A stretch of DNA of 64,000 nucleotides from an uncultured SAR116 cluster alpha proteobacterium (GTDB lineage: Bacteria; Pseudomonadota; Alphaproteobacteria; Puniceispirillales; Marisalimonadaceae): contig CACMNV010000006.1 in the NCBI GenBank assembly GCA_902615025.1, forward strand, positions 1 through 64,000. Reading direction: 5' to 3'. Numbering within the stretch: the first letter of the stretch is position 1; the number at the start of each line of letters is the position of its first letter. The notes under the pieces are model-generated. The model was not told the origin of the DNA. It worked only from the letters and a program-made list of their open reading frames with translations, and did no database searches. The position numbers and the translations under genes are program-made. Below, piece by piece: positions 7,778-18,974 of the stretch.

Positions 7778-8241
7778 GCGGCTTTGTTTTTTAAATGTTG
7801 TGAGATTATAGCAAAAGCACTTTCTTCTGATTTACAACCTCTTAATTTATCAGTAATTTCTGTATCTCTTAAAAGTCTAGATATTTGAGCAAGTAGTTGA
7901 AGATTTCCAGGTTTACTAACTTCAGGAAGTATTAAAAATACAATAAGATCTACAGGATTGTTGTCTAAAGCATCAAAGTCTAATCCTTCGGATAATATCG
8001 CAACTATACAACTTGGTTTAATTATTTGATCGTTTTGGACATGTGGAATTGCGATACCATTACCTATAGTAGTTGTGCCAATTTTTTCTCTTTTAATCAA
8101 ATTGTTAAGCAATAAATTTTTATCAATATTATATTTTTCAAAAGCTTCACTACAAAGTTTATCATACACCATTTTTTTACTTGTAGGTTCTTGTATAAAT
8201 AAAAATGAATCTGGATTTAAAAGTTCTTTTAGGTTTAACAT
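7774..8241 (-). CDS. ptsN: PTS IIA-like nitrogen-regulatory protein
   Basis: EIIA-Ntr domain of the nitrogen phosphotransferase system, a phosphorylatable regulator rather than a sugar transporter. The 155 residues contain the active-site motif NGIAIPHVQN with His67, preceded by the REKIGTTTIG stretch typical of the family. It lies 57 bases downstream of lptB on the same strand. In most alphaproteobacteria rpoN and hpf/raiA sit between lptB and ptsN; both are absent here, so PtsN must act without the usual sigma-54 neighbour. Confidence 0.92.
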   Translation of the reverse strand: MLNLKELLNPDSFLFIQEPTSKKMVYDKLCSEAFEKYNIDKNLLLNNLIKREKIGTTTIGNGIAIPHVQNDQIIKPSCIVAILSEGLDFDALDNNPVDLIVFLILPEVSKPGNLQLLAQISRLLRDTEITDKLRGCKSEESAFAIISQHLKNKAA

Positions 8242-8298
8242 AATATTGCTCGTAATGTATACCTAACTACGCTTATTATTTTGTCAAGTTATAATTTA

Positions 8299-9105
8299 CT
8301 ACATTGAAAATGATTTACCCAAATATACGCTTTTAACCTTTTGATCATTCTTTATTTCAAAAGGATTACCTTTAAGTAAAATTTTTCCGTCATATAACAC
8401 ATAGGCCCTATCAACTATATCAAGTGTGTCTTTCACATTATGATCTGTTATTAAAACACCTATTTTTCTATGTTTTAAATATTCTATTAAATTTTTTAAA
8501 TCTTGAATTGCAATTGGATCAATCCCAGAAAAAGGTTCATCTAATAAAATGTGAGTTGGATTAGAAGCAATACATCTTGCTATTTCAACTCTTCTTCTTT
8601 CTCCTCCAGACAATGTAATTCCAAGTGAAGATCTTATTTTTGTAATATTGAATTCAACTAATAAGTCCTCTAAAATCTGATATCTTTTGTGATTATCAAA
8701 TTCTTTAGTTTCAATAATAGATAACAAATTATCTTCAACAGACAAACCTTTAAAAATAGACATTTCTTGAGGAAGATATCCTAATCCAATTCTGGCTCGT
8801 TCATAAACTGGATATCCAGTGATATCAGTTTTCCCAATAAAAACTTTTCCATTATCGGGTTTTATTAATCCTGCAATAATATAAAAACATGTTGTTTTTC
8901 CAGCACCATTTGGACCTAATAAACCGACTACTTCACCAATATCTAAATCAATGCTAACATTATCTAAAACATTAATTTTTTTATAAGTTTTACTTAAATT
9001 TTTAGCAATTAATCTCTGATCAGAATATTGAGTTTTAAGTTTTTTTATAGGTTGAATCGTTTGAATTTGTTTTAGAAACTCAAGTTGTTCTTTTAACGTT
9101 GTCAG
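8299..9105 (-). CDS. lptB: LPS export ABC transporter ATP-binding protein LptB, CTG start
   Basis: Cytoplasmic ATPase that powers lipopolysaccharide transport with LptF/LptG. Reading from CTG at 9103-9105 gives 268 residues, with Walker A GPNGAGKTT (64-72), Q-loop GYLPQEMSIF near 113, signature LSGGERRRVEIARC (165-178), Walker B HILLDEPF (185-192) and an H-loop VLITDHNV. An in-frame TAG lies only four codons upstream, and no ATG, GTG or TTG occurs before Met115, which is beyond Walker A and so cannot be the real start. AGGAGA sits 5 bases before the CTG, which makes CTG the best start. About 30 residues precede the ABC core. It follows lptA by 14 bases. Confidence 0.85.
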   Translation of the reverse strand: MTTLKEQLEFLKQIQTIQPIKKLKTQYSDQRLIAKNLSKTYKKINVLDNVSIDLDIGEVVGLLGPNGAGKTTCFYIIAGLIKPDNGKVFIGKTDITGYPVYERARIGLGYLPQEMSIFKGLSVEDNLLSIIETKEFDNHKRYQILEDLLVEFNITKIRSSLGITLSGGERRRVEIARCIASNPTHILLDEPFSGIDPIAIQDLKNLIEYLKHRKIGVLITDHNVKDTLDIVDRAYVLYDGKILLKGNPFEIKNDQKVKSVYLGKSFSM

Positions 9106-9119
9106 TTTGCTCTCCTAAT

Positions 9120-9896
9120 CTATTTTTGAATTGGTGAAAAAACACCTTTTACTCTTTTAGATTTGCTACTTTCGATTTTACTTTTTCGAGTATTTAGATT
9201 CATATATCCTTTTTCACCAGTCAATATACTTTTATCTCTTTTTATAATCACATTACCTTCTAAAGAAATTAAATTTGTTTTATTATTATATTTAGCTGAA
9301 ATGCATGTGACTGTCTCTGATTTAGTTTCTATTTTAACATTTCCTTGAGCAGATGCTGAAATTAAGTTGTTATTGATTTTATCAAATTTAGCATTAATTG
9401 TTTTTGAAAAAATAGTTACAGGACCACTTAAAACAAGTTTTACATCTCCTTCACTAGTAGCAATTTTTTTTATATCATCAAAAGAGATACTTTTTTTTGA
9501 TTGAAGTTTAAAGGCTTTTGCTTCAACTGATTGAGTTTTACCTTTTAAAATGATAATTTTATCTTTAAAATTATATCTAGCAAAATTAGATTTAGCTATG
9601 GTATCTTGATCAATAATAATTACATTTCCAGTTGCTTCTATGTATGTAATATCAGAATTTTCTATTTTTCCCATAAATGCTGTAATGTTATCAGCTTTTA
9701 CTGAAAAATTTCCTTTTGAGGCTTTGGCATTTCCTGTCGCAACATAAATTTTTTGTTTTTCAAAATATTCAATTGATTTATCGGCTTCAACTTTAAATTG
9801 ATTAGAATTTGCATAAGCAACAGATGATTTAAAATAAATTAGGATCAAAAAATGTAAAATATAATATTTATTTCTTCTTATTTTCATATCAATCAA
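9120..9896 (-). CDS. lptA: LptA/OstA-like periplasmic LPS transport protein
   Basis: Periplasmic bridge protein that carries LPS between the inner and outer membrane. It is 258 residues long with a positively charged start (MKIRRNKYY from Met4), a hydrophobic segment ending ...VAYANS as a signal peptide, then beta-jellyroll repeats such as YVATGNAKASKGNFSVKAD and YIEATGNVIIIDQD. These are typical of the OstA/LptA fold. It overlaps lptC by 8 bases and is followed by lptB, the standard lptC-lptA-lptB order. Sequence conservation is low, as usual for the family, so position supports the call. Confidence 0.88.
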   Translation of the reverse strand: MIDMKIRRNKYYILHFLILIYFKSSVAYANSNQFKVEADKSIEYFEKQKIYVATGNAKASKGNFSVKADNITAFMGKIENSDITYIEATGNVIIIDQDTIAKSNFARYNFKDKIIILKGKTQSVEAKAFKLQSKKSISFDDIKKIATSEGDVKLVLSGPVTIFSKTINAKFDKINNNLISASAQGNVKIETKSETVTCISAKYNNKTNLISLEGNVIIKRDKSILTGEKGYMNLNTRKSKIESSKSKRVKGVFSPIQK

Positions 9897-10452
9897 TTGT
9901 TAATCTAGCTTTTCCGACTACTTTTATGTATTCTCCATAATTTTTAAGGCTTAAGCTAGATCCTTGTATTTTTGAGTTTCTAATTTTAATTTTTACTGGT
10001 GAATTTGTATACATATCACCAGTATCAAACATCCCTGAGAGCTGTTCAGTTTTCAAAGCAAATTGTTTTTTACTGTTGTAAATATTAACATTGTTATCAA
10101 GTTTAAACTTTGAATAATTATTTATAATATAACCATAGTTTGAAGTAATTTTTGTGACATTATTTTTTTTTATAATTTCAGTGATTGGGTTTATCAGTTT
10201 TATAAATTTTTCTTCTTTATTTTCTTCCATCAAATCCGCAATAATTTTAATTTTCTCTCCATTCGGCTGATTTTGTTCAATGTTAACTCCAACTGTTTTA
10301 CCTTCTTTTGATGGGTCAATATCTTGGATTTTTTGTGAGTTTAACTGACTGTTTCTATTAATATAATTAAATGTAAGAATCGTAATTATTAAAACAATTA
10401 AAATAATAAAAATAGATTTTGCACTTAATTTAAGTTTCATTTTAATGAGCAA
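9889..10452 (-). CDS. lptC: LptC-like LPS export protein
   Basis: Single-span inner-membrane protein that passes LPS from LptB2FG to LptA. One transmembrane helix lies near residues 13-29 (SIFIILIVLIITILTFNY region). A periplasmic domain follows, with KIIADLMEENKEEKF and alternating beta strands. The 187-residue length is typical. Met1 at 10452 overlaps the RNase D stop; Met5 at 10440 would avoid the overlap, and neither has a clear Shine-Dalgarno. Sequence similarity alone is weak, but its place before lptA and lptB is diagnostic. Confidence 0.82.
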   Translation of the reverse strand: MLIKMKLKLSAKSIFIILIVLIITILTFNYINRNSQLNSQKIQDIDPSKEGKTVGVNIEQNQPNGEKIKIIADLMEENKEEKFIKLINPITEIIKKNNVTKITSNYGYIINNYSKFKLDNNVNIYNSKKQFALKTEQLSGMFDTGDMYTNSPVKIKIRNSKIQGSSLSLKNYGEYIKVVGKARLTID

Positions 10453-11056
10453 ATATATCTAATTCTTGAAATCCTTCTAAATCTAATTTGACACGTGTTT
10501 TTAAGTTTTCAAAGCATTCAAGCGCTAAATTCATTTTTCCTTCTCTAAGTAGTATTTCGTCTAATTTAATTTTTAATTTATGAAGAAACAAAACATCTTG
10601 TGCAGCATATGCCAACTGATCTTTAGATAATTTTTTTGTTCCCCAATCAGAGGTTTGATTAAATTTATCAAGTTCAATATTAAGTAAATCTTTACATAAA
10701 TCTTTTAAACCATGTTTTGCACCAAAGGTTCTAGATAATTTAGAAGCTATTTTTGTACAATATATTGGCCCAACAACTGGGCCAATATTTTTGTTAAGCA
10801 TAGCTAAATCAAATCTTCCATAATGAAAAATTTTGGTAATACTTTTATTTTTTAATAATTTAATCAAATTTTTAGGTTTTACTTCAGGTTGTTTTGATAA
10901 TTGTATTAAATGAGCAATATCATCTCCAAAACAAACTTGAACAAGACAGAGTCTATCTCTATTAAGATTTAAACCCATGGTTTCAGTATCAATTGCAACC
11001 ATTTTTTTTAAATTTAATGTTGATGGAAAATCATTTTTGTATAATTTATACTTCAT
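10442..11056 (-). CDS. Ribonuclease D-type 3'-5' exonuclease
   Basis: DEDDy-type exonuclease acting on RNA 3' ends. The 204 residues cover only the exonuclease domain, without the HRDC domains of E. coli Rnd, as is usual for the short alphaproteobacterial form. ExoI is AIDTETMGLN (Asp23, Glu25), ExoII is the KIFHYGRFDLAML segment, and ExoIII is LAYAAQDVLFLHKL with Tyr and Asp. It begins the rnd-lptC-lptA-lptB-ptsN minus-strand operon, and the same order is seen in many alphaproteobacteria. Confidence 0.9.
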   Translation of the reverse strand: MKYKLYKNDFPSTLNLKKMVAIDTETMGLNLNRDRLCLVQVCFGDDIAHLIQLSKQPEVKPKNLIKLLKNKSITKIFHYGRFDLAMLNKNIGPVVGPIYCTKIASKLSRTFGAKHGLKDLCKDLLNIELDKFNQTSDWGTKKLSKDQLAYAAQDVLFLHKLKIKLDEILLREGKMNLALECFENLKTRVKLDLEGFQELDIFAH

Positions 11057-11091
11057 TATAATACTATTAATATATTTTAGAGTAAATTTGA

Positions 11092-12018
11092 ATGCAAAAC
11101 TTTCTTACAAATAAAAAATTCTTAATTTTGGGTGGATCTGGATTTGTTGGTAAGTCGATTACAGAAATTCTCCTATCGTACGGAGCTAGAGTAGTAGTTT
11201 TAACAAGGAACTCTAATAAAATTAAACCATTAAAAGTTTCAGGGTATCCTGGTCAATTAGAGATAATTTCAGGAAATATATTTGAAGACGGTTTGTTAGA
11301 GTTATTAATTAAAGATAAATTTGCAGTTATAAATTTATGTGGGGTATTATATGAAAAAAATAAAGATGAATTTAATACAATTCACAATTTTTTGCCTGAT
11401 ATGATAAGTAAATTATGTAAAAGATATAAAATTAAAAAATTTATTCACATCTCAGCACTTGGTGTCTCAAAAGATTCATTTAGTAAATACTCTCGAACAA
11501 AAGCATTAGGTGAAGAAAACATAAAGAAAAATTTTTTGTCTTCTATAATATTAAGACCTTCTATAATTTATGGTAATGGGGACAATTTTTTTGGTTTGTT
11601 TTCTAAAATATCTAAATTTGCTCCTGTTATTCCAATTATTGGCCCTAATACAATGTTTCAACCAGTTTACGTAAATGATGTCGCATTAGCAGTTATTGAA
11701 ACACTTAAAATTAACAACAATAAAGCTAAAATTTTTAACATTTGTGGTCCAAAACAATATTCTTTTTATGAATTAATCAAACTTTTACTATCCCTTCTTA
11801 AACGAAAAAGAATTCTGATTAAAGTAAATCCAAAACTAATGATGTTTCCTGGGTTGATTTTGCAGAATTTTCCAAATCCACCATTTACATATGATCAAAT
11901 GAAACTTCTTTTAAGAGACAATGTATCAGATGGACTTTATCCAGAGTTAGAAGACTTAAAAATTAAACCAGTTTTGCTAGACACTAAGCTAAAAGAATTA
12001 ATAAATTTTTACAGTTAA
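11092..12018 (+). CDS. NDUFA9-like NAD(P)-binding protein
   Basis: Atypical short-chain dehydrogenase related to the complex I accessory subunit NDUFA9/39 kDa. The N-terminus FLILGGSGFVGKSITEIL (residues ~10-27) is a GxxGxxG Rossmann motif. KFIHISALGVS and a SRTKALGEENI segment replace the classical YxxxK region, and LRPSIIYGNGDNFFG matches the family. The 308-residue length fits. Whether it binds complex I or acts as an isolated reductase is not visible. It is divergent from the RNase D gene, with only 35 bases between them, and ends in a 4-base overlap with convergent uppP. Confidence 0.82.
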   Translation: MQNFLTNKKFLILGGSGFVGKSITEILLSYGARVVVLTRNSNKIKPLKVSGYPGQLEIISGNIFEDGLLELLIKDKFAVINLCGVLYEKNKDEFNTIHNFLPDMISKLCKRYKIKKFIHISALGVSKDSFSKYSRTKALGEENIKKNFLSSIILRPSIIYGNGDNFFGLFSKISKFAPVIPIIGPNTMFQPVYVNDVALAVIETLKINNNKAKIFNICGPKQYSFYELIKLLLSLLKRKRILIKVNPKLMMFPGLILQNFPNPPFTYDQMKLLLRDNVSDGLYPELEDLKIKPVLLDTKLKELINFYS

Positions 12019-12800
12019 TTAAAATATACAAAGAATAAAATTATTAAGCCTAGAAAAACTCTATATATGACAAATATTTTCAGAGATATTTTTTCTATAT
12101 AATTCATAAAAAATTTGATTGTAGTTAGAGCTACAATAAAAGTTAAAATTATTCCAATTAAATACACCTCAATAAAAATGAATTCATCATTAATGTATAA
12201 TTTAACCATTTCAAAAGTAGTTGCTGAAATAATTACAGGTATAGATAAAAATAAAGAAAATTTAGAAGAATTAAATCGGCTATATCCAAGAAATCTTCCT
12301 GCAGTTATTACTGCACCTGAACGACTAACACCAGGAATAATTGCTAATGCCTGAAAAACGCCTATTAAAAAGGCATCTTTTAAATTAATTTCTTTTTTTG
12401 TTATTTTTTTAAAATCAGATAAACCTAATAAAACTCCGAACAAAAGGGTTGTCCATCCTATTAAAATAATTCCATTTCCAAAGTCTAGTTTTATTAAAGT
12501 TATGAATATACCAAAAATTATGACTGGAATAGTTCCTATTATCATCAATTTTATAAACATTATGCTTAAAGATTTATTGTTATAATGAAAAAGATTTTTC
12601 ATATAAAAAATTAAATCTTTTTTTAAATAATATAAAACAGCTAAAAGACATCCGAAATGTAAGCAGACATCAAAAGATCTTCCTTGATAAGGATTTTCAT
12701 TAAAAAATGGAATTAATATCAAATGTGCACTAGATGATATAGGAAGAAACTCTGTTATTCCTTGAATTATTGATAATATGATTAAAAAAGTTAGAGACAT
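12015..12800 (-). CDS. uppP: Undecaprenyl-diphosphatase UppP (BacA)
   Basis: Integral membrane phosphatase that recycles undecaprenyl pyrophosphate for peptidoglycan and polysaccharide synthesis. At 261 residues it has normal length and several hydrophobic helices. Signature motifs are GITEFLPISSSAHLIL near residue 14 and the PGVSRSGAVITAGRFLG segment near 158, which hold the catalytic Glu, His and Arg known for the family. It is a single minus-strand gene, divergent from gltB. The cell-envelope role fits the nearby Lpt genes, but no co-transcription is evident. Confidence 0.95.
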   Translation of the reverse strand: MSLTFLIILSIIQGITEFLPISSSAHLILIPFFNENPYQGRSFDVCLHFGCLLAVLYYLKKDLIFYMKNLFHYNNKSLSIMFIKLMIIGTIPVIIFGIFITLIKLDFGNGIILIGWTTLLFGVLLGLSDFKKITKKEINLKDAFLIGVFQALAIIPGVSRSGAVITAGRFLGYSRFNSSKFSLFLSIPVIISATTFEMVKLYINDEFIFIEVYLIGIILTFIVALTTIKFFMNYIEKISLKIFVIYRVFLGLIILFFVYFN

Positions 12801-12912
12801 AAACTTTATTTTTCCATTAAAATATGATATTAGAATAAAATCTTCTCAATGAAATTATTAATATAATAATTCTTGATATTAAAGTTTAAATTATTAATTA
12901 AAATATAGTTGT

Positions 12913-15900
12913 ATGAAAAAAGAAATATTTAAAAGAATTGGCTTCCCTGAAAAAAAAGGTCTTTATGATCCATCTTTAGAAAAAGATGCCTGTGGTTTTG
13001 GATTTATTGCTGATATCAATAATGAACCAAAACATGAAATTGTTCATCAAGCCCTTGATATCGTCCACAAATTAGATCATCGTGGAGCAATTGGCGCTGA
13101 TCCATTAGCAGGTGATGGAGCAGGAATTCTTATACAATTACCCGATAAATTTTTTAGAGATTATTTTAAAAGTCAGAAAATTTCTTTACCTGAGTTAGGT
13201 GATTATGCTGTTGGTATGGTTTTTTTACCAAATGACATAACAAGATCAAGTATTGCTCAAAAAGCTGTTGAACAAGCCATTTCAGATGAAGGCCAAATAT
13301 TCATTGGTTGGAGGGATGTACCAACTGACGATACTGTGCTCGGTAAATCTGTTATAAATAATAAACCTATTATTAAACAATTTTTTATTCAAAGAAGCAG
13401 CAAATGTAAAGATGAGAACCATTTTCAAAGAAAGCTTTACGTTATAAGAAAAACTGTCCATAAAAAAATTCATCAAAGTAATTTGTTAGAATGGGAGGAT
13501 TTTTACATCGTATCACTCTCTACTAGAACAATTGTATTCAAGGGAATGGTATTAGCTCCAAATTTGTCTAAATTTTATGTTGATTTTCAAGACACTAAAT
13601 TTGAAACTGCAATAGCTCTGTTCCATCAAAGATTTTCAACAAACACTTTTCCATCTTGGCGTTTGGCTCAACCATTTAGATATTTATGTCATAATGGCGA
13701 AATTAATACAGTTAAAGGAAACATCAATTGGATGAATTCCAGAAAACACAGTATGAAATCTAAAACACTTGGTGATGATTTAGATAAACTTTGGCCTATA
13801 ATTGAAAATTCACCATCTGATTCTTCAACATTTGATAATGCTTTAGAATTATTAGTTATGGGAGGATACTCTCTACCACACGCAATGATGCTTATGATTC
13901 CTGAAGCTTGGAAAGATAATGACTCTATGGACACTGAGAGAAAAGCTTTTTATGAGTATTATTCAGCACTTATTGAACCATGGGATGGTCCAGCCGCAAT
14001 GGCATTTACCGATGGAAAACAAATTGCTGCGACCTTAGATAGAAATGGATTAAGACCTGCGAGATATATAGTTACTGATGATAATTTGATTATTATGGCA
14101 TCTGAAGTAGGTGTCCTACCTGAAATCGCAGAAGAAAAGATTGTAAAAAAATGGAGATTACAACCAGGGAAGATGCTCTTGGTGGATTTAGAAAAAAATA
14201 AAATAATATCCGACGAAGACTTGAAAGATGATTTGAAAAGAAAACATCCATACGGAGGATGGTTAAAGACTAACCAAATATTACTCTCTGATGTTCCTAA
14301 AGAAATTGGACCAATGACACCAGATGAGAAGTCACTTTTAAATCTACAAAAAGCTTTTGGTTATACACAAGAAGACTTAAAATTTTTTCTTGAACCTATG
14401 ATCAAATCTGGAGAAGATCCAATTGGGTCAATGGGTAGAGACATCCCATTAGCTGCATTATCTAACAAGAGTAGGTTGTTATATGATTATTTTTTTCAAA
14501 ACTTTGCTCAAGTAACTAATCCACCTATTGATCCCATAAGAGAAGAGCTGGTAATGTCTTTGGTAAGTTTTATTGGCCCTAGACCTAATTTACTTGATCT
14601 GACATCTGGTGGTAAACAAAAAAGATTAGAAGTTGATCAACCCATATTAACGAACACTGATCTAGAGAGAATAAGAAGAATTGAAAATCATTTAACCGGA
14701 TCATTTAAAACATTAACCTTAAGTATCTGCTATAAAAAAGACAAAAATACAGTTGATATAGATAGCATAATTTCTTCATTATGTAGCAAGGCTGAAAAAG
14801 CAGTTAGTGAAAATGACTATAATATTCTTATTCTGTCAGATAGAAACGTTGATGAAGATCACATTGCCTTACCCGCATTATTAGCAACAGGAGCTGTTCA
14901 TCATCATCTTATAAAAAAAGGTTTAAGAACTGACGTGGGTATTGTTGTTGAAACTGGTGAAGCTCGAAGGGTACATGATATTTGTCTACTAGCTGGATAT
15001 GGAGCTGAAGCTATAAATCCATATCTTTCTTTTTATACTTTATCAAACATCATTTCAAAAAGTAAAATTAATGTTTTAGAAGATGAGGCATCAAAAAAAT
15101 ATATTAAAGCTCTTAATAAAGGCATGCTTAAAGTTATGTCTAAAATGGGAATATCTACATTTCAATCTTATTGTGGTGCTCAAATTTTCGATGCAGTAGG
15201 ACTTAGTTCAAATGTAGTAGAAAAATTTTTTACCGGTACTGCAACTCGGATTGAGGGCGTAAACCTTAAAGAAATTCAAAGTGAAACTGAAGAAAGACAT
15301 TTGAATGCATTTAAAAATAATTTTGAATATGATAATGTTTTAAATATAGGTGGTGATCTTAGTTTTAGATTAAACGGTGAAAACCATGTATGGACACCTG
15401 AAACAATTGGTATGCTTCAACACGCAGTTAGAAGTGCCGATTATTCTATTTTTAAAAAATATTCTAATAAGATTAACAATCAAACCGAAAATTTTAAAAG
15501 TCTCAGAGGTTTATTCAAGTTTAAAAATATTAACAAACCAATACATATAGATGAGGTTGAACCAACATCTGAAATTGTAAAGAGATTTGCAACTGGTGCT
15601 ATGTCTTTAGGCTCTATTTCAACAGAAGCGCATTCTACTCTTGCTATTGCTATGAATAGATTAGGTGGGAGATCCAATACTGGAGAAGGTGGTGAAGAAC
15701 CATCAAGGTTTAAAGAACTACCAAATGGTGATTCAATGAAATCAAGAATTAAGCAGGTTGCATCTGGTAGATTTGGCGTGACAACTGAGTATTTGGTAAA
15801 TGCCACGGATATTCAAATTAAAATGGCTCAAGGAGCAAAGCCTGGTGAAGGAGGCCAATTACCTGGACATAAGGTTGATAAGTTTATCGCTAAAGTTAGA

Positions 15901-17529
15901 CATTCAACTCCTGGTGTTGGATTAATTTCTCCACCGCCTCATCATGATATTTATTCAATTGAAGATTTAGCTCAACTTATATTTGATTTAAAAAATGTAA
16001 ATCCTGAAGCCAGAATTTCTGTAAAACTTGTCTCTGAGGTAGGTGTTGGCACTGTAGCTGCTGGAGTAAGTAAAGCACATGCTGATCATGTTACAATCTC
16101 AGGGCATGATGGCGGAACAGGAGCCAGTCCATTAACATCAGTTCTAAATGCTGGAGGTCCTTGGGAGATTGGTTTATCAGAAACTCATCAAACTTTGGTA
16201 ACAAATGGTTTAAGAGGAAGAATAGCTGTTCAGGTTGATGGTGGATTGAGAACAGGCAGAGATGTTGTAATTGGAGCAATTCTGGGTGCCGATGAATTTG
16301 GTTTTGCCACTGCAGCATTAATATCCGAGGGATGCATAATGATGAGAAAATGTCATTTGAATACTTGCCCAGTAGGGGTTGCAACTCAAGATCCCGAATT
16401 AAGAAAAAATTTTACAGGTCAACCTGATCATGTAGTTAACTTTTTTGTATTTATAGCTGACGAAGTAAGAGAAATTATGGCAGAGCTTGGAATTAAAAAA
16501 TTTGATGATCTAATTGGACAAAGAAAATACTTAGATTTTGAAGTAGCAAAAAACCACTGGAAAGCCCATAATCTTGACTTATCAGATGTAATTTTTGAAG
16601 TAGAAAATAAAGAAAATGTAAGCATTTATAATAATGAGAAACAAGATCACAGCCTTGAGAAAGTTTTAGATCATACTCTCATTAAGGATACCAAAGATGC
16701 TTTAGAAAATAAAAAAAGAGTTAATTTAAAATACAATATTTTCAATATAGATAGAACCGTTGGAGGAATGTTATCAGGACAAGTTGCTTTAAAATATGGT
16801 CATGAGGGGTTACCAAAAAATACCATAAATATAGATTTTTATGGTAATGCTGGTCAAAGTTTTGGCGCTTGGTTAGCCAAAGGAATAACATTAAATTTAT
16901 CTGGTGATGCTAATGATTATGTTGGCAAGGGATTGTCAGGTGGAATTATTTCAATCAAAAAAAATATAAATAGCAAATTAATTTCTGATCAAAATATTAT
17001 TGCTGGAAACACTCTGCTTTATGGTGCTATATCAGGTGAATGTTATATTAATGGAGTAGTTGGTGAAAGATTTGCTGTACGAAATTCTGGAGCAACGGCC
17101 ATTGTTGAAGGTTGTGGTGATCATGGTGCAGAATACATGACAGGTGGTGTAGTTGTTATTTTAGGCCAAACTGGTAGAAATTTTGCTGCTGGAATGTCTG
17201 GAGGTATTGCATATATATATGATAAAGACGATGAGTTTATAAAAAAATGTAATATGGCTATGGTAGAAGTAGATATATTAAAAAGAGCAAATTTAAATGA
17301 TGATTTAAATGAGGAATTAATTGATAAAAACTTGTTAGATTTTGATGAGATTAGATTAAAAAAAATAATACAAAATCACGTTAAGATGACAAGTAGCGTA
17401 AAAGGTGAGGATATTTTAAGAAATTGGGATAAAGAGGTTTCTAATTTTAAAAAAGTTATGCCAACTGAATTTAAGCGTGTTCTTAAAAGCTATCAAAGAG
17501 ATAATATGACTAAGGTTGCAGGAGAATAA
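12913..17529 (+). CDS. gltB: Glutamate synthase (NADPH) large subunit
   Basis: Makes glutamate from 2-oxoglutarate and glutamine ammonia. The 1538 residues match the GltB family. The nucleophile Cys27 follows a 26-residue propeptide ([11 protein letters not shown]), starting the class II amidotransferase domain. The FMN-binding TIM-barrel synthase domain has GEGGEEPSR and [13 protein letters not shown], then [15 protein letters not shown]. The 3Fe-4S cluster site is CHLNTCPVG plus an upstream Cys, and a C-terminal GXGXG helix domain ([10 protein letters not shown] and similar repeats) closes the protein. It forms an operon with gltD, 1 base downstream. Confidence 0.98.
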   Translation: MKKEIFKRIGFPEKKGLYDPSLEKDACGFGFIADINNEPKHEIVHQALDIVHKLDHRGAIGADPLAGDGAGILIQLPDKFFRDYFKSQKISLPELGDYAVGMVFLPNDITRSSIAQKAVEQAISDEGQIFIGWRDVPTDDTVLGKSVINNKPIIKQFFIQRSSKCKDENHFQRKLYVIRKTVHKKIHQSNLLEWEDFYIVSLSTRTIVFKGMVLAPNLSKFYVDFQDTKFETAIALFHQRFSTNTFPSWRLAQPFRYLCHNGEINTVKGNINWMNSRKHSMKSKTLGDDLDKLWPIIENSPSDSSTFDNALELLVMGGYSLPHAMMLMIPEAWKDNDSMDTERKAFYEYYSALIEPWDGPAAMAFTDGKQIAATLDRNGLRPARYIVTDDNLIIMASEVGVLPEIAEEKIVKKWRLQPGKMLLVDLEKNKIISDEDLKDDLKRKHPYGGWLKTNQILLSDVPKEIGPMTPDEKSLLNLQKAFGYTQEDLKFFLEPMIKSGEDPIGSMGRDIPLAALSNKSRLLYDYFFQNFAQVTNPPIDPIREELVMSLVSFIGPRPNLLDLTSGGKQKRLEVDQPILTNTDLERIRRIENHLTGSFKTLTLSICYKKDKNTVDIDSIISSLCSKAEKAVSENDYNILILSDRNVDEDHIALPALLATGAVHHHLIKKGLRTDVGIVVETGEARRVHDICLLAGYGAEAINPYLSFYTLSNIISKSKINVLEDEASKKYIKALNKGMLKVMSKMGISTFQSYCGAQIFDAVGLSSNVVEKFFTGTATRIEGVNLKEIQSETEERHLNAFKNNFEYDNVLNIGGDLSFRLNGENHVWTPETIGMLQHAVRSADYSIFKKYSNKINNQTENFKSLRGLFKFKNINKPIHIDEVEPTSEIVKRFATGAMSLGSISTEAHSTLAIAMNRLGGRSNTGEGGEEPSRFKELPNGDSMKSRIKQVASGRFGVTTEYLVNATDIQIKMAQGAKPGEGGQLPGHKVDKFIAKVRHSTPGVGLISPPPHHDIYSIEDLAQLIFDLKNVNPEARISVKLVSEVGVGTVAAGVSKAHADHVTISGHDGGTGASPLTSVLNAGGPWEIGLSETHQTLVTNGLRGRIAVQVDGGLRTGRDVVIGAILGADEFGFATAALISEGCIMMRKCHLNTCPVGVATQDPELRKNFTGQPDHVVNFFVFIADEVREIMAELGIKKFDDLIGQRKYLDFEVAKNHWKAHNLDLSDVIFEVENKENVSIYNNEKQDHSLEKVLDHTLIKDTKDALENKKRVNLKYNIFNIDRTVGGMLSGQVALKYGHEGLPKNTINIDFYGNAGQSFGAWLAKGITLNLSGDANDYVGKGLSGGIISIKKNINSKLISDQNIIAGNTLLYGAISGECYINGVVGERFAVRNSGATAIVEGCGDHGAEYMTGGVVVILGQTGRNFAAGMSGGIAYIYDKDDEFIKKCNMAMVEVDILKRANLNDDLNEELIDKNLLDFDEIRLKKIIQNHVKMTSSVKGEDILRNWDKEVSNFKKVMPTEFKRVLKSYQRDNMTKVAGE

Positions 17530-17530
17530 A

Positions 17531-18961
17531 ATGGGTAATCCAACAGGATTTTTAGAAATTGAAAAAAAAGAAAGAAATTATGAAGATCCTAAAGATCGAC
17601 TTAAACATTTTAAAGAATTTATTGTTCCATTAACTAATGAAGAAGTTTCTAAACAAGGTTCTAGATGTATGGACTGTGGGATACCCTATTGCCATCAAGG
17701 ATGTCCGGTTAATAATCTTATACCTGATTGGAATGATTTGGTTTATAAGCATGAATGGAAAAAAGCTTTAGACACATTACATTCAACCAATAATTTTCCA
17801 GAATTTACAGGCAGAATTTGTCCTGCCCCATGTGAAGCTGCATGTACCCTTAATTTAACAGACAATCCTGTATCAATAAAAACTATTGAATGTTCAATTG
17901 TAGATTATGGTTGGGAAAAAGGTTGGATAAAACCCCAACTTCCAAAAAAACATACCGATAAAAAAGTAGCAATTATTGGTTCTGGACCAGCTGGATTAGC
18001 ATGTGCACAGCAATTAGCAAGATTAGGACATGGTGTTGTAGTATATGAAAAAAATGAAAGAATTGGTGGTCTCCTTAGAATAGGTATCCCTGATTTTAAA
18101 ATGGAAAAAACATTAATTGATAGAAGAATGGCACAAATGCAATCAGAAGGTGTTCAATTTAAAACTAACAGTGAAATAGGTAATAATATTTCTACTAATG
18201 AAATAATTGATAATTTTGATGCTGTTTCCCTATGTATTGGTAGTGAAGTTCCAAGAAATTTAGAAGTTAAAGGCCGAAATTTGAAGGGTATTCATTTTGC
18301 AATGGATTTTCTATCACAACAAAATGATATGGTAGCTGGAAAAACAATTTCAAAAGATATACTTGTTTCAGCTAAAGGAAAAAAAGTACTTGTTATTGGT
18401 GGAGGTGATACTGGTTCTGACTGTGTTGGTACTTCGAATAGACAAGGTGCAACATCCGTTCATCAGTTAGAATTGTTACCTCAACCCCCAGTTAACGAAA
18501 ATAAACAATTAACTTGGCCTAATTGGCCAATGAAATTAAGAACTTCTACTTCTCATCAAGAAGGTTGCGAAAGACAATGGTCAATTTTAACAAAATCATT
18601 TGAAGGTAATGAAAATGGTGAAGTCACGAAACTTATTTGTGTTGAAGTTGAATGGAAAAAAAGTGAAGATGGATCTATGAAAATGATTGAAGTAGAAGAC
18701 TCTGAGTTTGAAATTGAAGCTGATCTTGTTCTTCTTGCAATGGGATTTGTTCATCCAATACATGAAGGTTTAGTTAATAATTTAAGTTTAAAATTAGACC
18801 AGAGAGGTAATGTTGAAGCTGATGAGATAAGTTTTAAAACATCATCTGATAAAGTTTTTGTTGCAGGTGATTGTAGAAGAGGACAGTCACTAGTCGTTTG
18901 GGCTATTAGTGAAGGACGTAAATGTGCAGAACGAATAGATAATTTTCTAAAAGAGAAATAA
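17531..18961 (+). CDS. gltD: Glutamate synthase small subunit
   Basis: FAD and iron-sulfur subunit that passes NADPH electrons to GltB. Two Cys clusters ([14 protein letters not shown] near 47 and [12 protein letters not shown] near 98) bind 4Fe-4S. Dinucleotide motifs are [13 protein letters not shown] (FAD) and [11 protein letters not shown] (NADPH). The ATG at 17531 has AGGAG 7 bases upstream and sits 1 base after the gltB stop, so it is preferred over an in-frame TTG 15 bases earlier. The length of 476 residues is typical. Ammonium assimilation is the operon's role. Confidence 0.97.
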   Translation: MGNPTGFLEIEKKERNYEDPKDRLKHFKEFIVPLTNEEVSKQGSRCMDCGIPYCHQGCPVNNLIPDWNDLVYKHEWKKALDTLHSTNNFPEFTGRICPAPCEAACTLNLTDNPVSIKTIECSIVDYGWEKGWIKPQLPKKHTDKKVAIIGSGPAGLACAQQLARLGHGVVVYEKNERIGGLLRIGIPDFKMEKTLIDRRMAQMQSEGVQFKTNSEIGNNISTNEIIDNFDAVSLCIGSEVPRNLEVKGRNLKGIHFAMDFLSQQNDMVAGKTISKDILVSAKGKKVLVIGGGDTGSDCVGTSNRQGATSVHQLELLPQPPVNENKQLTWPNWPMKLRTSTSHQEGCERQWSILTKSFEGNENGEVTKLICVEVEWKKSEDGSMKMIEVEDSEFEIEADLVLLAMGFVHPIHEGLVNNLSLKLDQRGNVEADEISFKTSSDKVFVAGDCRRGQSLVVWAISEGRKCAERIDNFLKEK

Positions 18962-18974
18962 ATTATTTTTATAA

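Noticed and set aside
16091-16384. Minus-strand frame with many His, Leu and Gln
   Set aside because: Antisense of the FMN and Fe-S region of gltB.
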